From positions 1 through 64,000 of the forward strand of contig CAXAMN010001248.1 in the NCBI GenBank assembly GCA_963970005.1: a stretch of 64,000 nt of DNA, written 5' to 3'. The first letter of the stretch is position 1. Every line of letters starts with the position of its first letter. The translations under genes and the position numbers were made by a program. Of this stretch, positions 22,401 through 34,400 are shown piece by piece. Source of the DNA: Durusdinium trenchii. Taxonomy: Eukaryota > Sar > Dinophyceae > Suessiales > Symbiodiniaceae. The notes beneath the pieces were generated by a model. That model did not search any database. It was not told where the DNA came from and worked only from the letters and a program-made list of their open reading frames with translations.

Positions 22401-25400
22401 CATCAATGAGTAAAAACAATAAACTTAAACCTCTCATTCTTTCACACGTATCCCGCCATCCTCACCGAGCGGCTCCAGCCACTCCAGTGCGCTGGGCCTC
22501 TGCAGGTGCCGCTCCGTGAGCCGCAAGGACCGCAGCACCGCGCGCTGCACGCGCGGATGGCTGGGCGGCAGCTCGGAGCGGTTCAGGTGCCGGACGTACG
22601 CCTCGAGAAGGACACGAGCGCGGCTCCAGCCATTCTTAGAAGGTATCACTGGACCCAAGTCAAGCACCCTATGGACTGATGCCAAGGCCACGTCAAGCAC
22701 GGTTGGGGCATGGGTGACATCCTACAAAAACCACGGCGGCTTTATGAAACAAAGCAAACTGTTCCAGCCTTTCCATCTAAAACTGAGACTGGAAAGTTCT
22801 GGCAGCTGGTGGTGTCAGAATTCACCAAGTCAACAGTCCTTCCTTGAGGGTGCCCATGTCACAACAAAACGTCTCATGTCCGGTCTTGCTTGGCGGCACC
22901 TCGATGGTCTGTGCACCAGCCGCGCGTTGCCACTGGCTGAAGGTGGATGCCTAAATGCCGGACTGGCTGCGGTTTCCACGGCCGTTCGGCCGCGCGGTTG
23001 CTCGGATCGGATGCCAAGGGTGCGCCAGCGGATGTTCGGATGCCAAGGGTGCGCCAGCTGTACTGCATATTCAATATATTCCGTACTTAGAGCTAAGGGA
23101 CCTTGAGGGTTGTGAGGACATTGGGACAAAATGGGAGATCACTATAATACACACTGAAAGCATCTCACGCATCTCAGGTTTCTCGCCATAAGTGCCCTAA
23201 AACAGAATGGACAAACCTGTCCAAAGTTCACAGGGACAGGCAGAAAGAGTCTTGGGGATTTGAGCCAAGAGTTGTGAAGGGGGTACTGTTGGCACTACCC
23301 CCAACATCCGAGGCTCCAAGAATGCAATTGGCTCGGCCAGCGCCGCTGCCCGTTGCTCTCCCAAGTCCTACCGAAGCGAAGACAGCTGGTCATGGGAAGC
23401 GAACACCACTTGAACACGTCCTCCGGCAAGCGGAGGATGCAAGACCTCCACGCGACCAAAACGAAAAGGTAAAACGTTTCTCTAGACTCCACCCGCCACC
23501 TTGATGGAACCCCCTCCCTGTTCGTCCCCACCACGATGAATCCGTCCTTCCAGCACCTGCACTGCCCCACCTGGCCCGGTGGGGCTGAGGGTTCCGAGGA
23601 ACCCGACCGAGGACAACGGCCTACGCTTCTCTTCGACCCTAAGAGTCTATGTGGGTGGTCCCGGGTGGTCGGTTTCCAAGAGCGTGCCTGGGGAGGGGTG
23701 CCTGGGGGGGTTTCTAAATCAGTATTTGCAAGAGGCGCTCATGACGTCCTTGTGATCATGCAAAGAGGTCACGACCAGACTACCCACACCAAAAGACATT
23801 GACCAAGCAAAACTTGGCGCACAGCTGGAATCTATCTATCGAGGAGAACGATCTTCCAAACTCACTTAAGGATCTTAAGGGGATTCAAGTCACGGCGGCG
23901 CTGTTCCAGTTCCATCCACGTTCCATCCAGCCCGCACTCGTCCGAGCCCCATCCTGGGCCGAGCCCCCACCCTGGCGAGCCCGCACGCGCTCGTGCCTTG
24001 GAGTGCTTCAAGAGCCACTGCAAAGACATCGCGGTCGCTCGCCCGCTCTCATGCTTCACCCACCTGGCGATCGAGAAAGGCCGTGGTCATGGGGAGACCC
24101 CTCCAAAAAAAAGAAAAGCCAAGGCTTGCGTCTCAACAGCCCCTCGTTGGCTCCGCGGAGGCCGCCGATGTCTCGTTTGGGCGCCGGCCTTCGGATACCC
24201 TGTGCCACCCAGCGCGCCAGCTGCGGCAGCTCCGGCGGGGCCGCGCTGCCGAGGGCCGCCGAAAGCACGGCCTCCACGTAGGCGGGCTCCAAGGACCAGG
24301 CCTGGCAGATCTGAAGATCTGCGAAGCTGCCCCGTCCCAGCCGTCCCAAGCGAAGAGTTTCCCTGGTGGCTCACCAATGACCTATGCCTCTATAGATCTC
24401 TAATAGACTGACACGGGGTCCATCCGTGAAGCCCGAAGTTGGTACAGAACACTGCAAGAACCAGGACATACGTTGTTTTCGGGTGGTGGGTAGTGTCCCA
24501 TTGAGGGCTGGTCATGAGCTTGACAGACTCCACATTCCACATTCCACCCTCTCCTGCAGGAAAAGCCAATCCGCGTACTGCCCCCAAAGGTGGCCATCAT
24601 CGCACAGCTGGCAGGTCTGTTCAAACCACCTGATCCGAAGCGGGGTGGTCTGGGCTGATCTACCTGAAGTCCACACCCTTCACCGCCCGAGGGAGGTTCT
24701 CACACATCGTAAAATCACCTGCCTGGTGGGTGCTCCAAAGTGGCCCTTCACTCACCCCTTCCAAGATTGAGAATCATCTCATATCATCTCAACCAGCCCC
24801 GTCAATATACAATTACCCTAGACATCCCTAGACTACATATGGGGTGCCCCAGTCAAGACTTGGAATTGCGGAAGCGACGGGAAGGACTCGAACTAGCCAA
24901 GACCAAGCAGTTCTTCTCACCTGACATTCGCCACATTCTCCACAAGCTGCTTCTCCACCCCGACATGTGCGACCCCATCAGCCGGTCCCAACCTTTTGGA
25001 CCTCAGCATGCCCCAATTCCAACCTTGGCGTCGAAAACCTCGCACTTTCCACCCTCAGCTGACCCCCAGTTCCTCTTGCTCAGCAGCCAGGAATGCGACT
25101 GTCCAAGCCACTGGCCCATGAAGAAGGGGTTCAGCTGTGCACCCGGAAGCGTCGTCGACAGCTCGGGAACCATCAGCGCCGTGCACCAGCGCCCGGCCCA
25201 CTCGTCGAACAGCTGCCCCGGCGCACCTGAAGAGGGCACTCTGATTGGAACCAAACGGGCGATGGTGAGGCTGTGTATTGGGGCAGAACCCCAATCGGCC
25301 TTTTCCCACTTGGCCCCCCCGGCCTCCAGGCCTCCTGCAGGTCTCAACTTCCAAACTGCGGAATCGAAACACCTTGCAGACTCACCAGGCACTTCGCAGC

Positions 25401-28400
25401 ACCACAGATGGCCGCACCGCTCTTCACAATATTTTTTCCACTTCTTTTGGCGTCCGAAACCTCCACGTGTCGCGCTTCTGGCGACGGTGAACCTCGTCTG
25501 GTGTCTGAGGACATGGGGGTCGTCGCTCAGCAGGCGGCGCCTGGGAAGCAAATGGTCACCTCGCCGCTTCCGAAGGCCATCCAATAGTCGTCGTTGTCCT
25601 TTTGACAGGGTCCGCTGAGGCCGTTCACCGGGAAGTGCTCCGCCTGGTACTGTACAGAGGTGTCGCGGTCGCAGGGCACGTCGGCGGAGAGGCCGTTGCT
25701 GCTGCTGGAGCCCAAGTTGTTCTTCACATACATGGAGTACTGCTTCTGTTCACTTGGAATCTTGGTAATCACCCCAATGTACCCATCCGAAGGGCTCCAG
25801 TTGAAGGCATACTCACCACCTGCAGGAACATCTTGCCACAGCTTGCCCCCCTTTGTCAGCTGGCGCTGTGGCAACTGCACCGTCGATTTGCAGGGGGCAT
25901 CGCCTCCAGACGTGCAAGAGATGCTCGTGTAGTCTTGTTCCACTCCTGTGACGACGGTGGCCTTGTCCCAATTCACTAAGCTCTTCTGGCTAGAGTCATA
26001 GTAAAGAGCTTCACTCTGACCTGGACTTGCGAAGCACGCTGTGTGATCCGGATAATTCTCGGTGGTCATCGCCCACCCGTCCGTGTAGGCACAGTAGGCC
26101 TTTTCAGCATCTGTGACCATAATCATCAAATAAGAATTCTGACCCCCCAAGCATTGGGCATAGGCAGCGTTGAACCCTTCAGCGCATATGGGCGCCAGCT
26201 GCTGAGCAGGCGTGGCACCAGATTGGGACGGGCCCTTCACCACGATCGGGGTACTGGTACGTGAGTGCGCTTGGATCAAGCTCGTGGGCTCTTGGCAATC
26301 CTGGCTTGCCGTCACCACGGCCAAAAGAGCAACCCAAACAGCCATGAGGATCAGACCGACACCCGAGACGAGACCGAGATCCGAGACGCTCTGGATGAGC
26401 ATTGAACACTTGAGAAAAAGAGTCGGTGGATGTCTAGCATGTCTTCTTTTCCTTGACAGAGAGAGAGCATCCACTCCCACATCGCTCCACTCGCAGCTCA
26501 GTCCCGCACCTTCCGCTGCCAGGTGCTTGCCCAGCCCCACCAGCGAGCGCAGCACGCGCGGCGAGGGCGTGGCGCCCACGGAGGACAGCAGCTGAGAGGA
26601 GAGCCTTCGTCAACCGAACGAAGAAAAGGCGGAGACTGAAGGCTCCGAGGTGAAGGTTACGCGTTTTAGCCGGTAGATCTTGTGTGTGTGTGTGTTCCCG
26701 TGATTTATTAAATGCTTTTCTTTGACCCACCTGTCTCAAGCAAAGTTCACAGGCATCAAGTCATAGGCGAGGTCTGGCCACATCTTTGAACAATTGAAGG
26801 AGAGTGAATGAGGGTGTCCTGCAAAGACTCCTGCTTGAACCATCCCAAGCTATTGGCCTCAGAAGGGTTCTGCTCTCAAAGGCAGGCAAAGTATCTAGCA
26901 AAAAAGCACACATCCATGCACATCCAATCCGTACTTGACCTAAGGGGTCCATTGCAACCACCCAAGGCCCCGCACAGGCGCCACAGTCTTTGGCACCATG
27001 TGGCACAAGCCCGTTGGCCCAACGGCAGGCCCCACTCCCCACGCACAACCCCTGTCCCCACCGGTCTTTCTTCGCCGAGGTGGCCCGGCGATCTCGTGGT
27101 GCACCGCCCGACGGCCGCGGCGGAAGTCCGCGTCTCGCAGCTTCGTGAAGGCCGAGGCCAGGGCATAGTCCAAGACCTCGGAGGCAGAGGCCAACGCGGA
27201 GGTTGAGAGACCTGAACTAGCAACAAGAAGCTACTAGGAACAAGTGCATCGAACCGCTTCTAGTAACAAGTGCCTTACTAGTATAAGTAACAAGAAGCTA
27301 CTAGGGGCTCCTGGCCTTACTAGGTTGAGAGACCTGAACGTTCGGACCCTGGTCTGTGGTACATATGGGATGGGCGACCTTAGGGCTGTTCAACCTCTCT
27401 TAGAGACTCTGGGCGGATCAAGGCGAACTTCTTTGGTCCTTTGTCGGAGCGGTCGGGGGCGCACTCGACCCATGAGGTATGCCACCCCGACGAAAAGAGG
27501 GACTGTTTGGACCCAAACTGCGTCGCTTTTTGAGAAAGGCCTCCCCGCCAATCCGCTGAAAGAAAACAAGAAGAACCCGACATTTAGAAACGCAATGCTG
27601 ATACTTTAGTATTGGAAGCCTTGGTCTCTTATATGAGTGTTACTTGAGTTGTGAATAGGGAAAAAATGGAAAAAGGCTGCTCCCCACTTCCGCTCACCTG
27701 CAAACCTTCGGCCATCCGCTCGCGCTGCGCCATCAGCAGCTTGGAGCGCCAAAGGCTCGGCTCCAAGACCTGCTGGGTGTCCAAAACCCACTCCGCCAGC
27801 TTGTAGCTCCGCTCCTCGGCACCGTGGTCTCGCCCCTCCGCGGCCCGGTACGTCCGAGGAAAAAACGTTTGGACGTTTGTTCGGCTCTGCAAAGAGTTAA
27901 GTGTTTGGGCATCTGTACTTCTTTTCGCTCTTCATCTCGATCTTCAACGGTCTGCCCGTTTACTGGAGAAACTCTCGTGGCGACTTGGTTCTCGTTGTCT
28001 TGTGGCGATGTGGGACACCACTTCCTGCGGTGGGATTGTGAGCCTACACCCAGTTCATCAAGCTCCCGGAAGCGAAACATCTCAAGATCAGGGCCCCTCT
28101 CGCCTGCATGCAAGTCTGCATCAAGGCATCGGCTTCTGGCACCTGCAAACCCAGCTAACCCCACGTGGCACCCAGTCCTCCTGCTGATCTGTTGAAAGAA
28201 ATCCTACCACTTCAGGGCCACTGACGCCAGATAGCAAAACTCCATAGCTGTCACCCATAGCTGCCGCTATCTGGGGACAAAAAGAAACTCAAACCCCATC
28301 CAGCCTGTAGCACCTCCAAGAGATCCAAGGAAGCCGCACGACGAAGCGCTGCCGCTGAGCAGCCCGTCTTCTCGGGCGATTCCTGGCAAAGCTGCCGTGT

Positions 28401-31400
28401 ATTGACTCAGTCCGCGACACGGTATGAGGCTCGACAGAAGAAAATTATGAAATCAAAGCAATCTTCTCAGCTACTCAGCTATTTCATGCAGCCCTTCTCA
28501 TGTCCTGCAGCCCTGCTTCACCGCATTCCCCTCCTTTCTTCCCATCTGACCACCAACCAACCTTTGGCCCAAAAAACAACCTGCCACCAGGGCACCAAGG
28601 CATCTAAGAGCTCCAGCTGTGGATGCAGCTCGTCATGCACCTGGCCGGGGCCAGTGCAGACGGACACGCCACACTTCTAAGTGCGGACGCGAGGTGATAA
28701 AAACGCAAAAAACGAGGAGAAGATAGGAGAAGTGGAGTCACCCCCCAATTTCCTCCCATTATGTTCTGGCTGGGGATTGCCCCGGCACAAGCCATACTGG
28801 AGTAACCTCGAAAAATGAATCCTCCCCCTGAGTGAAGTGACAGGCGGAGGTGCATCCTCATCCGTCCGACCGCCCGTTGATCTGTCGCAAGCCACCCATG
28901 TTCACACCATAGATCAGCCCCAACAGGGCTGAAGATGAACGAGAGGAGGGCTTCACACCATAGATCAGCACCAAAAGAAGCTTCCCATGCGAGATGTTCG
29001 GATGGTCAGCCGGAGGTCAGGTGCCACGGCTCGACCAAGCCCCGACGACGGACCTGAAGGGAGCTCAGCAGCAAGGGCTCAGTATGGCACAGCGCACTGA
29101 TCTCTGTCTCCAGTGAGGACCGTGCCTGGATATTACAAACATGTTGATCTGTTTTCCGGAAGGCCTGAGCCTGAAGCCTTCTCAGAAGTGCTGTGAGTTG
29201 CTTCGTGCTAGTTAAAGCTTCAAGCTTTAAACATCCAAATGCAAGTGTTTAATTGTTCAACAGTCATCACAACCACCATCGTATGTCATCATGATCAATG
29301 AGACTCCCATGGCACATGCACATTCGATTGGAGCGGTGCTCGGCGCGGGGGTTCCGCACCTGGCGCAACGCTTGGGGTGCCAGCTCCGAGCCCAACTTGA
29401 CCTCCACGGCCTGAGGAGGGGTCTAGGGGCGGTTCGTGTCTAGGACTGATTGGGGTGGTATTTCTTCTCTTTGCAGCCACAAGTGTACATCTATGGTGCC
29501 TATAGTCTCTTTGGATTTCTTGGCTCTCTTTGCGGTTCTGAGGAGTTGGCATGGGGCACTTGCTGCCCCCAAGGTGTCATAACTACGACTACGACTACGA
29601 CTACTACGACTACGACTACGACTACTACTACCACTACCACTACCACTACCACTACCACTACCACTACCACTACCACTACCACTACTACCTCCTCCACCTC
29701 CTCCTCCTCCTTCTGCTTCTGCTTCTGCTTCTTCTTCTTCTTCTTCTTCTTCTGCTTCTTCTTCTTCTTCTTCTTCTTCTTCTGCTTCTTCTTCTTCTTC
29801 TTCTTCTTCTGCTTCCGCTTCGGCTTCTTCTTCTTCTTCTTCTTCTTCTTCTTCCTTCATGGGCCTCATGGGCCTCATGGGTCCCTCCAAGCTGCGCGTC
29901 CGACTTCCACCAACCCCAAAAATCTGTCCTCCTTCCTTCCCCCCCTTTTATGGCCAGTGGTGTTGGCCTGCGGAAGCGCCTCCAGCGCGCGATGCGGCCG
30001 CTGGGGGCCCGGACCGCTTCCACCATGAACAGCGCATGCAGATCGTCCCACCTCGACAGCCTCGCCACCCCTTCGCCCCCGCGGGCCGCGGACGCGTCCG
30101 CGTCGGCCGCGGCCGCCCAGGCGGCGGCACTGGCGGCTTGGGCCGTGCCCAGGGCCGAGCGGCTCGCCTGGCCGGGATGACGAGCTTCGAAAAGGCGGTT
30201 GAAGAAGGCATGCATGGAGCTTGGGACAGCCAAAAAGGTTTGAAGATCCAAAGGGGCTAGGGATCGACATTTGAAGCGTCACCTGTGGCAAAGACATCAT
30301 CATGTTGATATGATCAATGGGGTCACAGATTCAAACGAGCTGCAGTTTTTGGTATGAGGGAATTTGAAGCACAAAGGTAACACTTCACAAACAGCGCCAC
30401 ACCTTAGAATCCCCTGGTGTTGTGAGTTCATATTTGGAGTTTTTTGTCAGCTCGAACCCGTGTCCTCCCAGTCTCGCTTCAGGAGTAGCTCCTTGGAGAG
30501 GCACGACGACAACAACGGGAACCGGTCAAAGCATCAGCGGCGTTCACTGGACTGGACGGCCAAGCGCTGGTCCAACCACTTCATCATAACAAAATGGCCA
30601 AACATGACGGAGAAGAATAAGAAGAAAAGGAGAAGGAGAAGGAGAAGGAGAAGGAAGAAGAAGAAGGAGGAGGAGAAGGAGAAGGAAGAAGAAGGAGAAG
30701 AAAAAGGAGTGGGAGAAGGAAGAAGGAGGAGAAGGAAGAAGAAAAAGAAGGAGAAGAAGAAGAAGGAGAACGAGAAGGAAGAAGAAGAAGGAGAAGGAGA
30801 AGGAGAAGGAGAAGGAGAAGGAGAAGGAGAAGNNNNNNNNNNGAGAAGGAAGAAGAACGAGAAGGAAGAAGAACGAGAAGGAAGAAGAAGAAGAACGAGA
30901 AGGAGGAGAAGAAGAAGGAAGAAGAAGAAGAACGAGAAGGAAGAAGAAGAAGGAGAAGGAAGAAAAAGGAGAAGCAAAAGGAAAAGGAAGAAGAAGAAGG
31001 AAGAGGAAGAAGAAGAAGAAGGAAAAGGAAGAAGAAGAAGAAGGAGGAGATGGAAGGAGAAGAAGAAGAAGAAGTCACTAACATACCACCCCTGTCTGCG
31101 CCCGTCACCTCTCATTCCCCATCTTTCATGCATTCCTAGAGGCGTACGATTGGGCAAAGGCCACCATTGCCTCCGGCGCCCAGCCCTGGTGCATCCGCAG
31201 CCACGCCTGGAGCGCCTCTTCATCGCGCGCCTCCAGCGCGCTGTCCAGCCAGGTTCGCGCCAGCAGATTCTGCAGACCACGCCCGGAGCCCAAGCGCCTA
31301 ACATCCGCCGCGTTGTTCGTGTCCTCCCACGCATCGGGGTCCTGGCCAGTGCTGCTTTGGGACGAGAAAAACAACGATGGACTGGTGGTTCTGCCGCTGA

Positions 31401-34400
31401 AGGACCGCTCAAACAGGTGCGGTTGGCCCCCTGCTTCAGGAGTGCCAGCTGTTCAAGATGAGGACTTCGCATCGGGTCCGGGTATTTGATCGATTCTGTA
31501 GCACAAGTCCTTGAACACAATAGCTACAATGCGGGAAAGAGTGCGATTCAAGTTGGCGCAGCATAGCAATAATATTGGATCATGCAAATTTATTAAGATC
31601 TCCAGACAATGACAGCACCAGCCGGAACAATCTCCGTGGCCACTGGAATTTCCTTGCCTCATAGGACTTGGCAAAGAGCAGATTCGCCTCCTCGTAGCGC
31701 TTCTGTGCGAAGCACAGCAAAGCATCCTGCGGTCGGGTCGACAACGAGCCAGAACTTGGCAGCCCTTCTCTGCCCGGTCTGGAGGCTTTCCAGACCTCAG
31801 AACTTCTCAGTACCAGATCGCCCACCCTCCTGACCATCCCCATCCTGGAAGAGCACCACCGCGCGCCCCGTGGGCGCGGCAAAGGCCCAGGCGCCGTGGC
31901 AGAGCAGCGCCAGGACGCCGCGGCACAGACCCACGTCGCGCAGGCGCAAGGCGCTCGAGAGCAACGGCACGAGGTTCTGGTCCAAGGCTTCCACGGCCTG
32001 AGAACGTCTTGGAGTGTTGGGGTGTTTGTCTACTAAAGTCTACTAGACCATACATGCTGACTCAGGGGCAGCATGTGCCGCTGAAAGACTCAGTCCCTGG
32101 GATGTCTGGTGCAAATTCCTGTGACACCGGATCCTGAGAAGATCCATGAGAGTCCTGGGCCCACTTCTTTCACCCATGCAAAGCCGAGCTCTTTCAGTGG
32201 GCCAACGGCACCAAAGGGAATATCTTTAAATTTTATAGTTACCTCAATAGCGCCTAGTGCCTAGTGTATATATTATTTTATATAGATCTTTGACTAGTGC
32301 CTAGTGTACTTCAATGTCTTTTTGTCTGTCTCCCTCTCTCTCTCTCTCTTTCCAATTTTCCACTCTTGGGCAGCTTACCTCATCCACTATCATCCACCCA
32401 TCACCTTCCTGCGCCTTGTGCGATGGTAAGCTGTTCTTGGGATCTGTCAGGATCGTCACCCGCTGCGTTCCTCCGGAACGGCGCGGCTCCAGCTGCTCCA
32501 GCGCCGGCATCAGCGCGCGCGCGTCGCGCGTGTCGCCCGCGGACGGTGCTGGCCAGACCGTGGAGAGGATCAGCTCGCGGCGCAGGCCCGGGGCACCCTG
32601 GCAGGTTACGAAAGCTTCCGCCGAGAGGGGGAGTGATGAAGCGGAAGGGGGCTTGTAGGAGGCGAAAAGGAACACTGAGGTGAAATCATGATACAGCCAA
32701 TTCTTGTGACACACAGGTTGAGTCCCATAGTCCATAGTTCGAACAACCTTCCTCAAGAACTTTTTAGAACACTATCCACAATAATCCACCAAAAATATCT
32801 AGTTATATACAGTAATTGTTTGGGTTTTTGGATTGAAGAGGCCTCCACATGTTCGCACGTCATCTTCCCACTCACTTGTCTCTCACTTGTCTCTCAGCAG
32901 GCCTCTGCCTTCCTCCGAGTGAGCACTTGCAAGGCGTGCTCCGACAAGGGCAAGGGTTCGGTGCTGCTCAGGTGGCTGAGAGCATCGACCAAGCGGGCCT
33001 TGCAGGGGATTTGGGTGGCCCACTGGTCGGGTCGCCCCCACGAACGCCCGCGAAGGTGGAGCCCTGCCAGAATCGAAGGAGCACCTTCATCGAGAGACCT
33101 TCGACCTGCGACCTGCACAGAAGGTCGCCACAGGGGATCCCCTGCACCCTGCTTCCAAAACCCACCTGCTCGTCACGGAATATGGAGCAAACACCTCGCC
33201 TTCGTTTCAGGCTCCTGCCCACTCTGCCCACGGCTCACGCCCGCCGCGCCTGCGTGAGGGAATAGGTCGCCGCGTGCGAGCCGTAGCGCGCCAAGGTGTG
33301 CTGCAGCAGTCCACGCATCCGGTGGAACCAATCGGCGCAGACCTTTCGGTTGGCCTCGAAGAACTGCTTCGAAACGCCTCGTAGGTCGGTCGGGTCGAAC
33401 GACGCGAGCTACCCGGGCGGAGGGATGGAAGTGAGATGCTGGAGCTGATGGAAGTGGGATGGAAGTGGAAAAAGACGGCTCTTCCTTTGCAAAGAGGTTG
33501 TTCTCTGCTTCCATGGTCGGTGAGTTGGAGTGTGGGAGAAGAACTGCAGAACTCTCGTTCTTCCAAACAAGGGCTCGGCTTCGCCAAAGCTCCGGGTGGG
33601 TGGATGGTGGTGGCTTTCAAATATGACATGTATATAAGTAGGCACAAAAACCATCATTAGCATCCTTCCCATGTGTGATCAATCCAAATTCCATCACGCC
33701 GCAGCAGCTCGCTTGGACCTACATGCAAGCCCTTGACCTAACTCTGCGTCATGGCACAGCATCTGCCCGAAGAAGATTGAATTGGTTGCTTCATACCTGG
33801 AACACCCTTCGACTTGGATTGGCTCTGTGCATCTCCAAACGCCTGTTCTTTCATCAATGTGTTCTATTGCTAAAAATGCAACATGAGTAGGTATATATAT
33901 ATAATATATATGTACACATGCACACACAGTATATCTCTTTCAGAGCTTCTTAGGCCAGGCGCGTCCAGTCCGATCGGGAACCTCTGGTTTGAAGACCACC
34001 GGCTCCTGCGCCAGTAGAATCAGCTGCTCCAGCGCGAAGACCACTTGAACACAGGCCAAAGGGCAGAAACCTGAAACGCCGCGGGTTTCAAAATGATCAA
34101 GGTCCAAACCACCCGCCCCCTACCCCCACTATGTCACGATGCCTTCTTAGCGGTGATGATTTGAAGGTTCATGCCCACAAAAGGTCTAGATGGGAACGTG
34201 CTCCGACGATCCCAGTGGCGCGGTGGCACATATGCGCCACGTTCTCCACCTGTGAAGTAGCAGTAGCATCCACTGCGGGGTGGGTTCAGTGGTCTACCCA
34301 GCCATCACGTTGCACCCCTCCTGCCTCGAAGAGATCCATCCACAGCCCCCCCCGGGAAGCCCGCCAGGCAATCCCGGAGCAGTTTCACGGAACGGCGGGA

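Noticed and set aside
23255..23272. TTGAGCCAAG, like the reverse of the dinoflagellate spliced leader 3' end
   Set aside because: Only about nine bases match; the rest of the leader is absent.
24740..25618. 292-codon plus-strand frame
   Set aside because: Antisense shadow of the SMG1 exon at 25039-25226 and of the nested gene; Ser/Pro-rich composition without motifs.
26403..26579. N-terminal extension of the nested gene's open frame
   Set aside because: The upstream codons coincide with the phase-checked kinase exon 26510-26591 and its intron, so the ATG at 26402 is preferred.
29450..30028. Thr- and Phe-rich plus-strand frame
   Set aside because: Product of CTACCA and CTT repeats, antisense to a kinase exon.
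30364..31461. Long plus-strand Lys/Glu-rich frame
   Set aside because: It is the translation of a GAA/GGA microsatellite with an N gap; no other protein-like content.
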